Positions 61,401-64,000 of a stretch of 64,000 bases of DNA are shown here, one piece after another. Under the pieces are notes generated by a model that saw only the letters and a list, made by a program, of their open reading frames with translations, was not told where the DNA came from and ran no database searches. Position 1 is the first letter of the stretch; the number at the start of each line of letters is the position of its first letter. This DNA is from Streptosporangium sp. NBC_01755. GTDB taxonomy: Bacteria > Actinomycetota > Actinomycetes > Streptosporangiales > Streptosporangiaceae. Both the position numbers and the translations under genes were made by a program. Location: positions 6,510,001 through 6,574,000 of the forward strand of contig NZ_CP109131.1 in the NCBI RefSeq assembly GCF_035917995.1. The letters are read 5' to 3'.

Positions 61401-64000
61401 GTGGTGCAGCCGACCTCGTTCGCGGTGATGGTGTCGTTGGCGGCGGTGTGGGAGTCGCTGGGGGTTCGTCCGGACGCGGTGGTGGGGCATTCGCAGGGCG
61501 AGATCGCGGCGGCGGTGGTGGCGGGTGGTCTGTCGTTGTCGGACGGTGCGCGGGTGGTGGCGTTGCGCAGCCGGTTGATCGCCGAGCGGTTGGCCGGGCT
61601 GGGGGCGATGGCGTCGGTGGCGTTGCCGGTCGAGCGGGTGCGTGAGTACGTGGCGGTTTGGGACGGGCGGGTCTCGGTGGCTGCGGTGAACGGTCCGAAC
61701 TCGGTGGTGGTGGCCGGTGAGGTCGCGGCGGTGGAGGAGCTGGTCGAGCGCCTTGCCGCTGAGAACGTGCGGGTGCGGCGGATCGCGGTGGACTATGCCT
61801 CGCATTCGGCGCAGGTGGATCTGATCGGGGAGGAGCTGGCCGGGGTCCTGGCGGGGGTGGCGCCGGGGCCGGTGCGGGTGCCGATGCTGTCGACGGTGAC
61901 GGGTCAGTGGGTGGAGGGTGCGGAGCTGGGGGCCGGGTATTGGTGTGAGAATCTGCGGCGTACGGTGGGTTTCGCTCCGGCGGTGGGGGTGTTGCTGGAG
62001 CAGCGGTATCGGGTGTTCGTGGAGGTGAGTCCGCATCCGGTGCTGACGGTCGGGGTCCAGGAATGCGTGGATGCGGCCGAGGTGGAGGCTGTGATCGCCG
62101 GGACGTTGCGCCGTGAGGACGGCGGCCTGGATCGGGTGCTGGTCTCGGCGGCGGAGCTGTTCGTCCGTGGCGTGGCGGTGGACTGGCAGAGCGTGCTGAC
62201 CGGTGGCCGGCGGGTCGACCTGCCCACCTACGCCTTCCAGCACCAGCGGTTCTGGCCGAACGCCAAACAGAGCGGTGATGCCCGGGTGCTGGGTCTGGCC
62301 GCGACGGATCATCCGCTGCTGGGTGCGGTGGTGGGTCTGGCCGACTCGGACGGGGTGGTGCTGACGGGCCGCTTGTCGCTCTCGTCGCAGCCGTGGCTGG
62401 CCGATTACGTGGTGGCGGGCTCGGTGGTGGTGCCGGGTGCGGCGTTCGTGGAGCTGGCGGTGCGGGCGGGTGACCAGGTCGGCTGCGAGGTGGTCGAGGA
62501 GCTGACGCTGGCCGCGCCGCTGGTGCTGGGCGAGGATGACGCGGTCGTGATCCAGATCGCGGTGGGTGCGCCGGAGGAGACCGGCCGCCGAACCTTGAGC
62601 GTGTACGCCCGTCCGGCGGACGTGGCCGAGGAGGTGCCGTGGGCGCGGCACGCGACCGGCACGTTGGCGACCGGGGTGGCGGAGGTCGTGCCGTTCGACG
62701 CGGCGACATGGCCGCCGGCCGGGGCGACCGCGATCGAGCTGGAGGGGCTGTACGAGGAGCTGGCCGAGGACGGCTTCGCCTACGGCCCGGCGTTCCAAGG
62801 ACTGCGGGCGGCCTGGCGACGCGACGGTGAGGTGTTCGCCGAGCTGAGGTTGCCGGAGCAGATCGGTGGGGCGGTTTCGTTCGGGCTGCATCCGGCTCTG
62901 CTGGACGCGGCGCTGCACGCGGTGGCCTTCGCCGGGCTGGAGCCGGTGGAGGGCGGCCGGTTGCCGTTCTCGTGGGAGCAGGTGTGCCTGCACGCGGGTG
63001 GTGCGTCGGTGTTGCGGGTGCGGCTGACCAGGACAGGGCCGGACGCGGTGTCGCTGAGCGCGGTGGACGCGGCCGGGGAGCCGGTGCTGTCGGTGCGCTC
63101 GGTGGTGCTGCGGCCGGTCCCGGCCGAGCGGCTGGCGGTCTCCGATGGTCGCGGGGTCGGTCAGGACGCGTTGTTCCGGGTGGAATGGGTGCCCGTGAGC
63201 GGTATGCCGGAGGCCGCCCAGGTGCCGTCGATGCCGGTGGCGGTGCTGGGTGCGGACGCGTTGGGGGTTGCCCCCGTATGGCGGGCGGCCGGGGAAGCAG
63301 GCGGTCTTGCGGTGCCGGTGCACGCGGAGCTGTCGTCGCTGGCTGAGGCGGGTGCGGTGCCGGCGGTGGTGCTGGTGGAGGTGGTCTCGGATCCGGTGGG
63401 CGGGGTGGTGGAGTCGGCGCATGCGCTGACCGTCCGCGTGCTGGATCTGTTGCAGGGGTGGCTGGCCGAGGAGCGGTTCGCCGACTCGCGGCTGGTGTTC
63501 CTCACCCGGGGCGCGGTGGCGACCGGTGCCGGTGTGGAGGATGAAGCGGTGCCGGACCCGGTCGTGGCGGCGGCGCGAGGGCTTGTCCGCAGCGCTCAGT
63601 CGGAGAACCCGGGCCGGTTCGTGCTGGTCGATGTGGACGGGCAGGAGTCCTCGCTGCTCTCCTTGCTCGATGTGCTGCCGGGGCTGCTGGCGTCAGGTGA
63701 GCCGCAGGTGGCGGTGCGCGGGGGCGAGGTGCGGGTGCCGCGCCTGGCGCGGGTGACGCCCGGCTCTGAGCACGGCGTTGACCTCGAGGCTCGCTCCGGC
63801 TCTGGTCTGGATGAGGATCGGGCCTGGGATCCGGAGGGGACAGTGTTGATCACCGGTGGTACCGGTGGTCTGGGCGCGCTGTTCGCGCGGCACGTGGTGG
63901 CCGAGCGGGGTGTGCGGCATCTGCTGCTGACCAGCCGCCGGGGCCTGGACGCTCCGGGTGCGCTGGAGTTGCGGGCCGAGCTGATCGCGCACGGGGTCGA
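31353..64000 (+). CDS. Giant type I modular PKS, PKS-C (at least six modules, M5-M10; open at the right edge)
   Basis: At least 10,882 aa in one uninterrupted frame, running from the ATG at 31353 to the end of the window. The order is N-terminal docking coil (1-33); M5 KS-AT-DH-ER-KR-ACP; M6 KS-AT-DH-ER-KR-ACP; M7 KS-AT-DH?-KR-ACP; M8 KS-AT-DH-KR-ACP; M9 KS-AT-DH-KR-ACP; M10 KS-AT-DH*-KR (cut inside the KR). AT motifs are HAFH in M5 and M8 (malonyl), YASH in M6, M9 and M10 (methylmalonyl), and FAAH in M7 (unusual). It extends the chain handed over by PKS-B. The start was chosen for its ribosome site and because the residues that follow form a standard docking coil. The frame was confirmed at the KR of every module and at base 63963. 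Whether it ends with more modules, a docking tail or a thioesterase cannot be seen. Confidence 0.96.
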   Translation, partial: MPEDRKLVEYLKSVAADLRETRRRLQEVESGRHDPIAIVSMACRFPGDVNSPEDLWRLVAEGGDGIGEFPTSRGWDLGMVYNPDRERRGTSYVREGGFLHEAGEFDPGFFGISPNEALAMDPQQRLLLEVSWEAIERAGIDPVSLRGSHTGVFAGVIYHDYGPSAEFPLEVRSFVSTGTAGSIATGRIAYALGLEGPAVTVDTACSSSLVALHLAAQALRSGECGLALAGGVTVMATPGMFIDFSAQGGLAADGRCKAFADAADGTNWSEGIGMLVLERLSDARRNGHQILAVLRGSAVNQDGASNGLTAPNGPSQQRVIRQALAGAGLTPANVDVVEAHGTGTTLGDPIEAQALLATYGQDRPEDRPLLLGSVKSNIGHTQAAAGVAGVIKMVMAMRHGVLPRTLHVDEPSSHVDWSVGAVELLTEARPWPQVDRPWRAGVSSFGFSGTNAHVIIEQGPGAPDAEPGAEERAPSDAAAGVVPVLVSGRTAGALRAQAGRMMSFLDGEPGLGLADAAFSLATTRSAFEHRAVVLADGREGVLAGLGALAEDLPGAGVVRGVAGAEPQLAVLFTGQGSQRAGMGRELYARFPVFAAALDEVIGELDPMLDGSVREVLFAEPGSAQAGLLDQTGWAQPALFAVETALFRLVESWGVVPEVLAGHSIGEITAAHVAGVLSLADACALVAGRARLMQALPAGGAMVAVQASEEEVAALLAGREKEVSVAAVNGPASVVIAGAEQPVLDIAAALEERGIRTKRLRVSHAFHSPLMDPMLEDFRTLARTLTYSPPEIPVVSNLTGEPATDEQLCSPDYWVDQVRGTVRFADGVRTLHHQGVRAYLELGPDGVLTAMAAGTLAADADVHESDAVLVPVLRKDRDEQTASMTALAELHVHGVPVDWQAVLPRGRRVDLPTYPFQHELYWPRERRMGDARNLGLAAAGHPLLGAAVALAASDGVLLTGQLSLRSQAWLADHVVGGRVLFPGTAFLELAIRAGDQVGCDLVEELTLAAPLVLGETDAVAVQVWVGAEESGRRDLSIYTRPAEATDDEPWARHAVGVLAVGGQTAERLDTEVWPPQGASAIELDGLYNQLAEGGLSYGPLFQGLRAAWRRDDEIFAEVSLPSQLESDAGSFGVHPALLDAALHVVTFAGLDDAEGGRLPFSWGEVCLHAGGAPALRVRLARTEGDAVSLVVADVAGEPVLTARSLVLRPITAATGEGGRKGERDSLFRLEWTALPSARVAPTADSSPPTVAVVGIDTFDLADPSVFGDTGQAPGVVVTELVSDQVGAVVDATHELNARVLAVLQQWLADERYRDSRLVFVTRGAVAAGDGEVVSDLPAAAACGLVRSAQSENPGRFVLVDVDEHQASLPALPGMLPAVLASGEPQVAVRDGGVQVPRLASLASGAGLLPPSGTGWQLGSRAKGTLDALELLPSSGMAEPLEAGQVRMAVRAAGVNFRDLLDGLNALGWFQDKVGLMGSEAAGVVLEVGPEVDDLRPGDWVVGLTEGAFGPVVVTGAGGLTKIPDGVSFEQAATIPVVFLTACYGLMDLAGLREGERLLVHAGTGGVGMAAIQLAQRLGVEVFATAHPAKWEVLRSLGIPDDHIASSRSLEFEERFREVCGERGIDVVLNSLTGQLIDASARLLRPGGRFIEMGKLDIREQVQFPELVYRWFDLMDAGPERLRQILAELMELFAAGELRPLPVTVWDVRRSRDAFRFMGQARHIGKIVLTMPRLWNPEGTVLITGGTGGLGALFARHVVAERGVRHLLLAGRRGLDAPGAVELRAELIAHGVEVTVAACDVTDRDAVAALLAGVDAEHPLTAVIHTAGVLDDGTIPSLTPERLDTVLRPKVDAAWHLHELTRDEDLADFIMFSSVAGVLGAPGQGNYAAANSFLDALVQQRRAMGLPGVSLVWGAWAQDSGMTGTLGDGDMERLARAGTPPLAPEQGIALFEAAIRSSEPVVAPVRLDMPVLRAQGEIPPLLRKLVRGRRRSAVGKSATASTLLQRLAPLAAAERAEVLVDLVRTEVAMVLGHLSPETVEVQREFRELGFDSLTSVELRNRLNGTTGLRLPATLVFDYPTPAMLAEFLLAELLGEYADVVVPGEVRPVADDPIVIVGMACRYPGGVTSPEDLWRLVTEGADAISPFPTTRGWDPAAFYNPDRENRGTSYVREGGFLHEAGEFDPGFFGISPHEALAMDPQQRLLLETSWEAIERVGIDPVSLRGSRTGVFAGVMYHDYATSVSFPPEVMGFVGTGTAGSVATGRLSYTFGLEGPAVTVDTACSSSLVAMHLAAQALRGGDCSLALAGGVTVMANPGPFIDFSAQGGLSGDGRCKSYSDAADGVNWSEGVGMLVLERLSDARRNGHEVLAVVRGSAVNQDGASNGLTAPNGPSQQRVIRQALAGAGLSFADVDVVEGHGTGTTLGDPIEAQALLATYGQDRDEDRPLLLGSIKSNIGHAQAAAGVAGVIKMVMAMRHGVLPRTLHVDAPSSHVDWSAGAVELLTEPAEWPEADRPRRAGVSSFGISGTNAHVILEQGPQAVEPEAGEPAGPAAGVVPWVVSAKTSEALREQARRLGAQVEAAGELGLVDVGSSLVSSRSVFEHRAVVVGGGHEELLAGLAAVTSGESATRVVAGVADVVGKSVWVFPGQGAQWVGMGAALLEESAVFAARMAECAAALQPFVDWSLLDVVRQTEDAPGLDRVDVVQPTSFAVMVSLAAVWESLGVRPDAVVGHSQGEIAAAVVAGGLSLSDGARVVALRSRLIAERLAGLGAMASVALPVERVREYVAVWDGRVSVAAVNGPNSVVVAGEVAAVEELVERLAAENVRVRRIAVDYASHSAQVDLIGEELAGVLAGVAPGPVRVPMLSTVTGQWVEGAELGAGYWCENLRRTVGFAPAVGVLLEQRYRVFVEVSPHPVLTVGVQECVDAAEVEAVIAGTLRREDGGLDRVLVSAAELFVRGVAVDWRQVLPGGRRVDLPTYAFQRQWYWPARAGSQVGNVAAAGLAVAGHPLLGAAVGLADSNGVLLTGRVSLSSHPWLADHAVAGTVIFPGTGFLELAVRAGDQAGCDLVEELTLTAPLVLGETDAVAVQVWVGAAEETGHRSVNIYARSAQAADDVPWVRHATGTLAVGTPATGAPNAEPFDAAVWPPVGTTVIGLDGVYEGLAAGGFEYGPVFRGLRAAWRGADGEVFAEVALPEQAQSSAGAFGVHPALLDAALHAVTFVGLEPVEGGRLPFSWGRMSLQATGAAMLRVRLFRTGDDAVSLTAVDAAGEPVLSARSLVLRPFSPEQLAAGGGGQVTERDGLFRLDWTVLSEVPVAGPVPVAVVGFSGFEPDALGFAAVWGAAGQSVMVHRDLSVLGEAGPVPEVVLAEVAAGSAGDAVVSAHEVTAGVLGLLQGWLADERCAGSRLVVVTRGAVAAGEGESVTDLGAAGVWGLVRSAQSENPGRFVLVDVDGQESSLSALPGILAGLPTSGEPQVAVRDGGVRAPRLASLVSGAGLLPPAGEVAWRLGSRAKGSLEALELLAFPEVAEPLGAGQVRVAVRAAGVNFRDLLDGLNALGWFQDKVGLMGGEAAGVVLEVGPEVDDLRPGDRVVGLTEGGFGPVVITGAGGVTKIPDGVSFEQAATIPVAFLTTYYGLMDLAGLREGERLLVHAGTGGTGMAAIQLAQRLGVEVFATASPAKWDVLRSLSIPDDHIASSRTLEFEERFRAVCGERGIDVVLNSLTGEFIDASARLLRPGGRFVEMGKLDIRDQERFPGLVYHWFDVLDAGPERLRQILAELMELFQAGELRPLPFTAWDVRRGRDAFRFMSQARHTGKIVLTMPRVWNPEGTVLITGGTGGLGAEVARHLVAERGTRHLLLASRRGLDAPGAVELQAELIAHGVEVTVAACDMADRDAVAGLLAGVDTEHPLTAVIHTAGLLDDGTIASLTPERLDAVLRPKVDAAWHLHELTADLDLAGFVVFSSLAGLMGNAGQGNYAAANAWLDALMARRQAQGLPGLSLAWGLWAQATGMTGDMSQADVQRMAAAGLPPITTEQGLALLDAALDSDSPLVVPVRLNPPALPQEQVPPLLRGLVRGTRRTAASVSAPGEGALLRQLAGLTQAERDRFVVDLVRAQAAAVLGHPSLEAVQVRREFRELGFDSLTAIELRNRLNAATGLRLPSTLIFDYPTPTALGEYLLSEVLGAHGDAILPVAAVSVGDDPIAIVSMACRYPGGVNSPEDLWRLVIEGQDAITPLPTDRGWQVHGDLDLKGGFVFDAPEFDSEFFRISPREALAMDPQQRLLLEAAWEVLEGAGIDPDSLRGSDTGVFIGSVGSGYMPGEESRGHIMTGQLASVASGRISYTLGLEGPAVTVDTACSSSLVTIHMAAQALRNGECSLAVAGGVTVISTLAAFGELGEQGGLAPDARCKAFSDAADGIGWSEGVGLVMLERLSDARRNGHQVLALVRGSAINQDGASNGLTAPNGPSQRRVIRKALAVAGLSPAEVDAVEAHGTGTTLGDPIEAQALLATYGKDRPEERPLLLGSVKSNIGHTQAAAGVAGVIKMVMALRHGILPRTLHVDEPSSHVDWASGAVELLTEPTEWPRTGRPRRAGVSSFGISGTNAHMILEQGPEAVEPAADEPAGPAGGVLPWVISARTADAVRAQAGRLTAHVQARGELGPADVGFSLVSSRSVFEHRAVVVGGDREGLLAGLAVIGSDESAPGVVQGAADVEGRTVFVFPGQGAQWVGMGAALLEESAVFAARMAECAAALQPFVDWSLLDVVRQTEDAPGLDRVDVVQPTSFAVMVSLAAVWESLGVRPDAVVGHSQGEIAAAVVAGGLSLSDGARVVALRSRLIGERLSGHGMMLSVMAPVEQVRAALAEGDLLDRISIAAVNGPRVVTVAGDGEAMRVLERRLSAEGIMRWQLAGADFAAHSPQVERFRDDLLVDLAEVAPRAARVPMLSTATGQWLDGTELDAGYWYENVRRTVEFAPAVGLLLEERYRAFIEVGPHPLLTLGIEQAVDEAGVTAVVAGTLRRDEGGLDRVLVSAAELFVRGVAVDWQAVLGGGRQVDLPTYAFQHRRYWPSGVRIADARGLGLAAAGHPLLGAAVGLADSDGALLTGLMSVRLHPWLADHAVADTALFAGTGFLELAIRAADQVGCDRVEELTLAAPLVLAPDGAVAVQVVVSASDETGRRNLAIYARLADAPDQPWVRHAAGVLGVGARTARFDTATWPPVGATPIALDGLYDDLAEGGVVYGPTFKGLRAAWQRDGEIFAEVEVPEEVGGAGLFGLHPALLDAALQPASFMNLTEPGQGRLLFSWGGVCLHANGASALRVRLVKTGSGSVSLAAVDAEGAPVLTAESLVFRPVSADQMLASGGQGLERDALFALEWVVAPTIVSPLDAVAGLDCVELDRSEPGRPGLGDLRWAEPGQAEPAGGRVSLDRVPDVVAVEIGSPVEAGGAQAAQELTGRVLELLKQWLADDRFTESRLVLVTRGAVAGGEDETVTDPAAAAVWGLVRVAQTENPGRFVLVDVDERESGLSALPEALACGEPQVAIREHVARVPRLVRLTPGGDGARRLDLDGTVLITGGTGGLGSSLARHLVAEHGVRHLLLAGRRGLDAPGAVELQAELIAHGVEITIAACDLADRDQVAELLAGVPAEHPLTAVIHTAGVRDDGMIPSLDAQRLANVFGPKADGAWHLHELTRDLDLAAFVVYSSMAGLAGGAGLGGYAAANAYLDALAQHRRAQGMPGLSLVWGPWAADAGMAGELSETDLRRLTAAGFHLFSFAEGLALFDAVLGCDTPVVAPVRLNLPALRAFGEVPPLLRSLVRGTRRTAAAPVSGADGALLRQLAGLAPADRSRLLIELVRAQAATALGHDSPQMVEVRREFRELGFDSLTAVELRNRLNVATGLRLPATLVFDYPTPVVLAEFLLAELLGEHGDVIVPTAIASVADDPIVIVSMACRYPGEVHSPEDLWQLVTEGRDAISPLPVDRGWQVNGDLDFQGGFMSDAAEFDAGFFGISPREALGMDPQQRVLLETTWEAFERAGIDPLSLRGSDTGVYVGAGGSGYIPSDEARGFMVTGQAGSVTSGRLSYTLGLEGPAVTVDTACSSSLVAMHLAAQALRAGDCSLALAGGVTVVATPMGIMEFSAQGGLAANGRCKSYSDAADGTSWAEGVGVVVLERLSDARRNGHQVLAVLRGSAVNQDGASNGLTAPNGPSQQRVIRQALAGAGLTPAEVDVVEGHGTGTALGDPIEAQALLATYGQDRPEDRPLLLGSLKSNIGHTQAASGVAGVIKMVMAMRHGVLPRTLHVDEPSSHVDWASGAIELLTEPAEWPQADHPRRAAVSSFGISGTNAHMIIEWVETQDAESEGQEFESRPPASDAAVPVLVSGRSAEALRAQAGRLAAYLDGEPGLRLADVAFSTATTRSAFEYRAAVVAADHAGVGAGLRALAEGRPGAGVLQGQAAAESKPAVLFTGQGSQRAGMGRELYDRFPVFAAALDEVIAELDPMLDGSLREVLFAEPGTAEAESLDQTGWAQPALFAVETALFRLVESWGVRPEVMAGHSIGEITAAHVAGVLSLSDACALVAARGRLMQALPPGGAMVAVRASEEEVAELLADRTVSVAAVNGPASVVISGDEQAVLEIVAALEERGVKTRRLRVSHAFHSPLMDPMLEDFRALARTLTFSAPRIPIVSTVTGEMATAEQLCSPDYWVEQVRSAVRFADGVRTLHRQGATAYLELGPDGVLTAMAQDTLAELTAHDSPAQLSGTDAVLVPVLRGDRDEHSAIMEALARLHVRGVPVDWQAVLRGGHRVDLPTYAFQRRRFWPDEAGSRLGNVAAAGLASAGHPLLGAAVGLADSAGVLLTGRLSLRSHPWLADHAVSGMVIFPGTGFLELAVRAGDQVGCDLVEELTLTAPLVLGERDAVAVQVWVGAAAESGRRNLSVYARPAEAADEEPWVRHATGVLAVADGRSRALADTAAGFDAAVWPPRDATAIQLDGLYEQFAAGGFHYGPVFQGLGAAWRGADGAVYAEVVLPEQAQSSAGAFGVHPALLDAALHAVTFVGLDDAEGGRMPFSWGEVCLHAGGASMLRVRLARTGGDAVSVIAVDGAGEPVLSARSLVLRPVAADQLAAGSGRDPYRDSLFQLTWTALPETPAEAGTGLDPVEPTLDLASDPEAALAALETVPETVTVTVGSAEQGDVVTGVHELTTAALGLLQAWLADDRCRRSRLVFVTRGAVATSESEAVADLAAAAVWGLVRSAQWEEPGRFVLVDADGELSSSVLAGVLVSGEPQAAVREGGVRVPRLARVAPADEAGRPWNLDGTVLITGGTGGLGAQFARHVVAERGVRHLLLAGRRGLDAPGAMELRAELIAHGVEVGIVACDVADRDAVVELLAEVPAEHPLTAVIHTAGVLDDGTILSLTSERLDTVLRPKVDAAWHLHELTRGLDLAAFVVFSSLAGVMGNAGQGNYAAANVFLDALAQHRRAAGLPALSLAWGAWTQDVGMTSTLDDTDMRRMARAGMPALSLEQGLALFEAATALEHAVLVPVRLHLPSLRMQGDVPALLRGLVRGGRRSAASGSVVAATLLQRLAPLGLAERVEVLLDLVRTEVAVVLGHASPETVEVRREFRELGFDSLTAVELRNRLNGVSGLRLPATLVFDYPTPAMLAEFLLAELLGEDADVVIPASVVPVADDPIVIVGMACRYPGGVTSPEDLWRLVSEGGDAISPFPTTRGWSRGSLEGSTEGRAVNYVEAGGFLHEAGEFDPGFFGISPREALAMDPQQRLLLETTWEAVERAGIDPTSLRGSRTGVFAGVMYHDYATSLPFPADVLGFMGTGTAGSVATGRISYTLGLEGPAVTVDTACSSSLVALHLAAQALRGGDCSLALAGGVTVMATPSPFIDFTGQGGLAGDGRCKSYSDAADGAGWSEGVGMLVLERLSDARRNGHEVLAIVRGSAVNQDGASNGLTAPNGPSQQRVIRQALAGARLSPAEVDAVEGHGTGTTLGDPIEAQALLATYGQDRDEDRPLLLGSIKSNLGHTQAAAGAAGVIKMIMAMRHGVLPRTLHVDTPSSHVDWASGAVELLTGQVEWPQTGRPRRAGVSSFGISGTNAHVIIEQGPEVAVVASPQGPDALPGAGTESPVVPVVVSGRTGEALRAQAGRLVSYLEGEPGLGLTDVAFSLVSSRSVFEHRAVLVGRDREGLLAGVDALGAGESAPRVVAGVADVVGKSVWVFPGQGAQWVGMGAALLEESAVFAARMAECAAALQPFVDWSLLDVVRQTEDAPGLDRVDVVQPTSFAVMVSLAAVWESLGVRPDAVVGHSQGEIAAAVVAGGLSLSDGARVVALRSRLIAERLAGLGAMASVALPVERVREYVAVWDGRVSVAAVNGPNSVVVAGEVAAVEELVERLAAENVRVRRIAVDYASHSAQVDLIGEELAGVLAGVAPRSVRVPMLSTVTGQWVEGAELGAGYWCENLRRTVGFAPAVGVLLEQRYRVFVEVSPHPVLTVGVQECVDAAEVEAVIAGTLRREDGGLDRVLVSAAELFVRGVAVDWQSVLTGGRRVDLPTYAFQHRWFWPDGSAGTGAGNVAAAGLAATDHPLLGAAVGLADSDGVLLTGRLSLSSHPWLADHVVAGMVFFPGTGFLELAVRAGDQVGCEVVEELTLAAPLVLGEDDAVVVQIAVGAPEETGRRAVNVYSRPAQAGDDVPWVRHATGTLATGSRTVAPFDTAVWPPAGATAIALDGIYDELATRGLGYGPVFQGLQAAWQRDGEIFAEVALPEQAASNAGSFGVHPALLDAALHAVSFAGLDVVEGGWLPFSWGEVCLHASGAALLRVRLTRTGTDSVSLTAVDLAGEPVLSARSLIVRPFTPDQLVGAGGSRGVERDSLFGLDWISLPEVLDSKTDASVVELTGELASLDSVPDVVMVAVGSADAENVVESTHALVADVLGLLQRWLADERFETSRLVFVTRGAVEAREGDVVADLAAAAVWGLVRSAQWENPGRFVLVDADGELSSSVLAGMLVSGEPQAAVREGGVRVPRLARVTPAEEAERSWEPEGTVLITGGTGGLGGSLARHLVAERGVRHLLLTSRRGLDAPGALELRAELIAHGVEVDIAACDMADRDQVAALLAGVDAGHPLTAVIHTAGVLEDATIPSLSLERLGRVLRPKVDAAWHLHELTRDLDLAAFITYSSLSGVMGAPGQGNYAAANTFLNALAQARRAEGLPALSLSWGAWTQDTGMTGTLSDADMRRITRTGMPPLSVEQGLALFDAAGRVARPVVIPLRLELAVLRAQGEVSPLLRGLVRGGRRSAASGSVVAATLLQRLAPLGAAERAEVLVDLVRIEVAMVLGHVSPETVEVRREFRELGFDSLTAVELRNRLNAATGLRLPSTLVFDYPTPTVLADFLLAELLGEHADAIIPAPVMPLSDDPIVIVGMACHFPGEVDSPEDLWRLVSEDGDAISEFPTTRGWDLGALYNPDPESRGTSYVREGGFLESATQFDPGFFGISPREALAMDPQQRLLLETSWEAFERTGMDPVSLRGSRTGVFAGIFYHDYGMSAEFPPEAMGFIGTGTAGSVATGRISYALGLEGPAVTVDTACSSSLVALHMAAQALRSGDCDLALAGGATVMATPVAFIDFSTQGGLSPDGRCKSFADTADGTSYSEGVGMLVLERLSDARRNGHEVLAIVRGSAVNQDGASNGLTAPNGPSQQRVIRQALAGARLSPAEVDAVEGHGTGTTLGDPIEAQALLATYGQDRDEDRPLLLGSIKSNLGHTQAAAGAAGVIKMIMAMRHGVLPRTLHVDTPSSHVDWASGAVELLTGQVEWPQTGRPRRAGVSSFGISGTNAHVIIEQGPEVAVVASPQGPDALPGAGTESPVVPVVVSGRTGEALRAQAGRLVSYLEGEPGLGLTDVAFSLVSSRSVFEHRAVLVGRDREGLLAGVGALGAGESVPGVVQGVADVVGKSVWVFPGQGAQWVGMGAALLEESAVFAARMAECAAALQPFVDWSLLDVVRQTEDAPGLDRVDVVQPTSFAVMVSLAAVWESLGVRPDAVVGHSQGEIAAAVVAGGLSLSDGARVVALRSRLIAERLAGLGAMASVALPVERVREYVAVWDGRVSVAAVNGPNSVVVAGEVAAVEELVERLAAENVRVRRIAVDYASHSAQVDLIGEELAGVLAGVAPGPVRVPMLSTVTGQWVEGAELGAGYWCENLRRTVGFAPAVGVLLEQRYRVFVEVSPHPVLTVGVQECVDAAEVEAVIAGTLRREDGGLDRVLVSAAELFVRGVAVDWQSVLTGGRRVDLPTYAFQHQRFWPNAKQSGDARVLGLAATDHPLLGAVVGLADSDGVVLTGRLSLSSQPWLADYVVAGSVVVPGAAFVELAVRAGDQVGCEVVEELTLAAPLVLGEDDAVVIQIAVGAPEETGRRTLSVYARPADVAEEVPWARHATGTLATGVAEVVPFDAATWPPAGATAIELEGLYEELAEDGFAYGPAFQGLRAAWRRDGEVFAELRLPEQIGGAVSFGLHPALLDAALHAVAFAGLEPVEGGRLPFSWEQVCLHAGGASVLRVRLTRTGPDAVSLSAVDAAGEPVLSVRSVVLRPVPAERLAVSDGRGVGQDALFRVEWVPVSGMPEAAQVPSMPVAVLGADALGVAPVWRAAGEAGGLAVPVHAELSSLAEAGAVPAVVLVEVVSDPVGGVVESAHALTVRVLDLLQGWLAEERFADSRLVFLTRGAVATGAGVEDEAVPDPVVAAARGLVRSAQSENPGRFVLVDVDGQESSLLSLLDVLPGLLASGEPQVAVRGGEVRVPRLARVTPGSEHGVDLEARSGSGLDEDRAWDPEGTVLITGGTGGLGALFARHVVAERGVRHLLLTSRRGLDAPGALELRAELIAHGV
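31452..37617 (+). other. PKS module M5: KS-AT(malonyl)-DH-ER-KR-ACP
   Basis: Approximate base ranges are KS 31452-32723 (Cys205), AT 33054-33917 (Ser663, HAFH at 33639-33650), DH 34170-34980 (His972 in [10 protein letters not shown]), ER 35592-36525, KR catalytic half 36561-37140 (Tyr1885, LDD) and ACP 37362-37617 (Ser2050). All catalytic sites are present, so the predicted product is a methylene. The ER again has LGWFQ and [11 protein letters not shown]. Confidence 0.92.
39240..40235 (+). repeat. Dispersed repeat, methylmalonyl AT copy 1 (M6)
   Basis: About 1 kb covering almost the whole AT is shared, with only a few base changes, with 55978-56973 (M9) and about 61198-62181 (M10). The first 350 bases also match the AT of M7 (to about 45860). 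Confidence 0.85.
41241..42911 (+). repeat. Dispersed repeat, copy 2: linker-ER-KR block of M6
   Basis: This is the partner of 28390-30060 in M4 (offset 12,851). Changes cluster in the ER substrate region (about 42125-42330), while the linker before the ER is almost unchanged. Confidence 0.8.
43947..49107 (+). other. PKS module M7: KS-AT(atypical)-DH(motif damaged)-KR-ACP
   Basis: Approximate base ranges are KS 43947-45170 (Cys4356), AT 45498-46400 (Ser4807 in GHSQG), DH 46599-47400, KR catalytic half 48048-48620 (Tyr5714) and ACP 48852-49107 (Ser5880). The AT specificity position reads FAAHS (46083-46097), neither HAFH nor YASH. That points to a non-malonyl unit such as methyl-, ethyl- or another substituted malonyl, but the unit is not determined. 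The DH keeps His5115 but reads [10 protein letters not shown], so the Gly and Pro of HxxxGxxxxP are Asp and Ala and activity is doubtful. The KR has GLGGY instead of GQGNY and RDD instead of LDD, with Ser, Tyr and Lys still present. The likely product is a hydroxyl, less likely an alkene. Confidence 0.85.
49164..54342 (+). other. PKS module M8: KS-AT(malonyl)-DH-KR-ACP
   Basis: Approximate base ranges are KS 49164-50395 (Cys6095), AT 50727-51570 (Ser6553 in GHSIG, HAFH at 51303-51314), DH 51858-52695 (His6868 in [10 protein letters not shown]), KR catalytic half 53286-53865 (Tyr7460, LDD) and ACP 54087-54342 (Ser7625). There is no ER, so the predicted product is an alkene. Its KS shares with M7 a short N-terminal loop and a GSGY segment, unlike the other PKS-C KS domains, so the M7 and M8 KS domains form a sub-group. 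Confidence 0.92.
54399..59547 (+). other. PKS module M9: KS-AT(methylmalonyl)-DH-KR-ACP
   Basis: Approximate base ranges are KS 54399-55673 (Cys7854), AT 56010-56890 (Ser8311 in GHSQG, YASH at 56586-56597), DH 57111-57920 (His8619 in [10 protein letters not shown]), KR catalytic half 58491-59070 (Tyr9195) and ACP 59292-59547 (Ser9360). The KR has LED where the others have LDD; the diagnostic second Asp is kept. There is no ER. The predicted product is a methyl-branched alkene, conjugated to that of M8. Confidence 0.92.
55104..57035 (+). repeat. Long direct repeat, copy 1: KS second half and AT of M9
   Basis: About 1.93 kb is repeated at 60312-62243 in M10, an offset of 5,208 bases, with very few differences. 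The main difference is a short patch near 55926-55985. It includes the whole methylmalonyl AT. The repeat unit is again about one module long. Confidence 0.85.
59604..64000 (+). other. PKS module M10 (incomplete): KS-AT(methylmalonyl)-DH(inactive)-KR, cut by the window edge
   Basis: Approximate base ranges are KS 59604-60881 (Cys9590), AT 61218-62100 (Ser10047, YASH at 61794-61805), DH 62310-63117 and KR catalytic half from 63837 (GGTGGLG seen, active site beyond the edge). The DH motif begins with Tyr10352 (codon 62406-62408) instead of His, as in M1 and M2. There is no ER between DH and KR. The predicted product is a methyl-branched hydroxyl, provided the unseen KR residues are intact. Confidence 0.85.
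60312..62243 (+). repeat. Long direct repeat, copy 2: KS second half and AT of M10
   Basis: This is the partner of 55104-57035 at an offset of 5,208 bases. Upstream and downstream of the block, the KS N-terminal half and the DH of M9 and M10 are clearly less alike, so only the KS-AT core has been copied or homogenised. Confidence 0.85.

Overview
The window is the core of a large type I modular polyketide synthase (PKS) cluster from a high-GC actinomycete. Codons are GC-rich, extender use is malonyl/methylmalonyl, and a 3Fe-4S ferredoxin sits beside a P450. I cannot name the genus or a known product from the sequence alone. No tRNA, rRNA, transposase, CRISPR array, regulator, loading module or thioesterase is visible.

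Layout. (1) 2-5017, + strand: the 3' end of PKS-A. It holds one complete KR-only module (called M0 here) and a C-terminal docking tail. The frame is open to the left edge, so the gene probably starts outside the window. (2) 5018-5231: a tail-to-tail intergenic stretch with a 34-bp tandem repeat and two strong hairpins. (3) 5232-8056, - strand: a tight three-gene tailoring operon read in the order glycosyltransferase, cytochrome P450, ferredoxin. (4) 8057-8565: a divergent, gene-free region that should carry promoters for both directions. (5) 8566-31314, + strand: PKS-B, 7,582 aa, four modules (M1-M4). (6) 31353 to the right edge, + strand: PKS-C, at least 10,882 aa, five complete modules (M5-M9) and most of a sixth (M10), still open at base 64000.

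How it works together. The docking ends suggest the order PKS-A, PKS-B, PKS-C, the same as the gene order. Predicted outcomes per module are: M0 malonate, hydroxyl. M1 and M2 malonate, hydroxyl, because their DH domains have Tyr in place of the catalytic His. M3 malonate, alkene. M4 and M5 malonate, fully reduced. M6 methylmalonate, fully reduced. M7 has an atypical acyltransferase and a damaged DH motif, so probably a non-malonate extender and a hydroxyl. M8 malonate, alkene. M9 methylmalonate, alkene. M10 methylmalonate, hydroxyl (DH His replaced by Tyr). This gives a polyol stretch, one isolated alkene, a long saturated run with a branch, then a conjugated diene. That fits a glycosylated, P450-oxidised macrolide rather than a classical all-conjugated polyene.

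The most striking features are signs of recent module shuffling. A 2-kb block looks identical between M1/M2 and M2/M3. A DH-ER-KR block is shared between M4 and M6. A methylmalonyl acyltransferase is present in three near-identical copies (M6, M9, M10). The M7 acyltransferase is a chimera whose first half matches those copies and whose second half carries an unusual FAAHS specificity motif. PKS-A also has an in-frame 9-bp minisatellite encoding (Gly-Asp-Thr)9.
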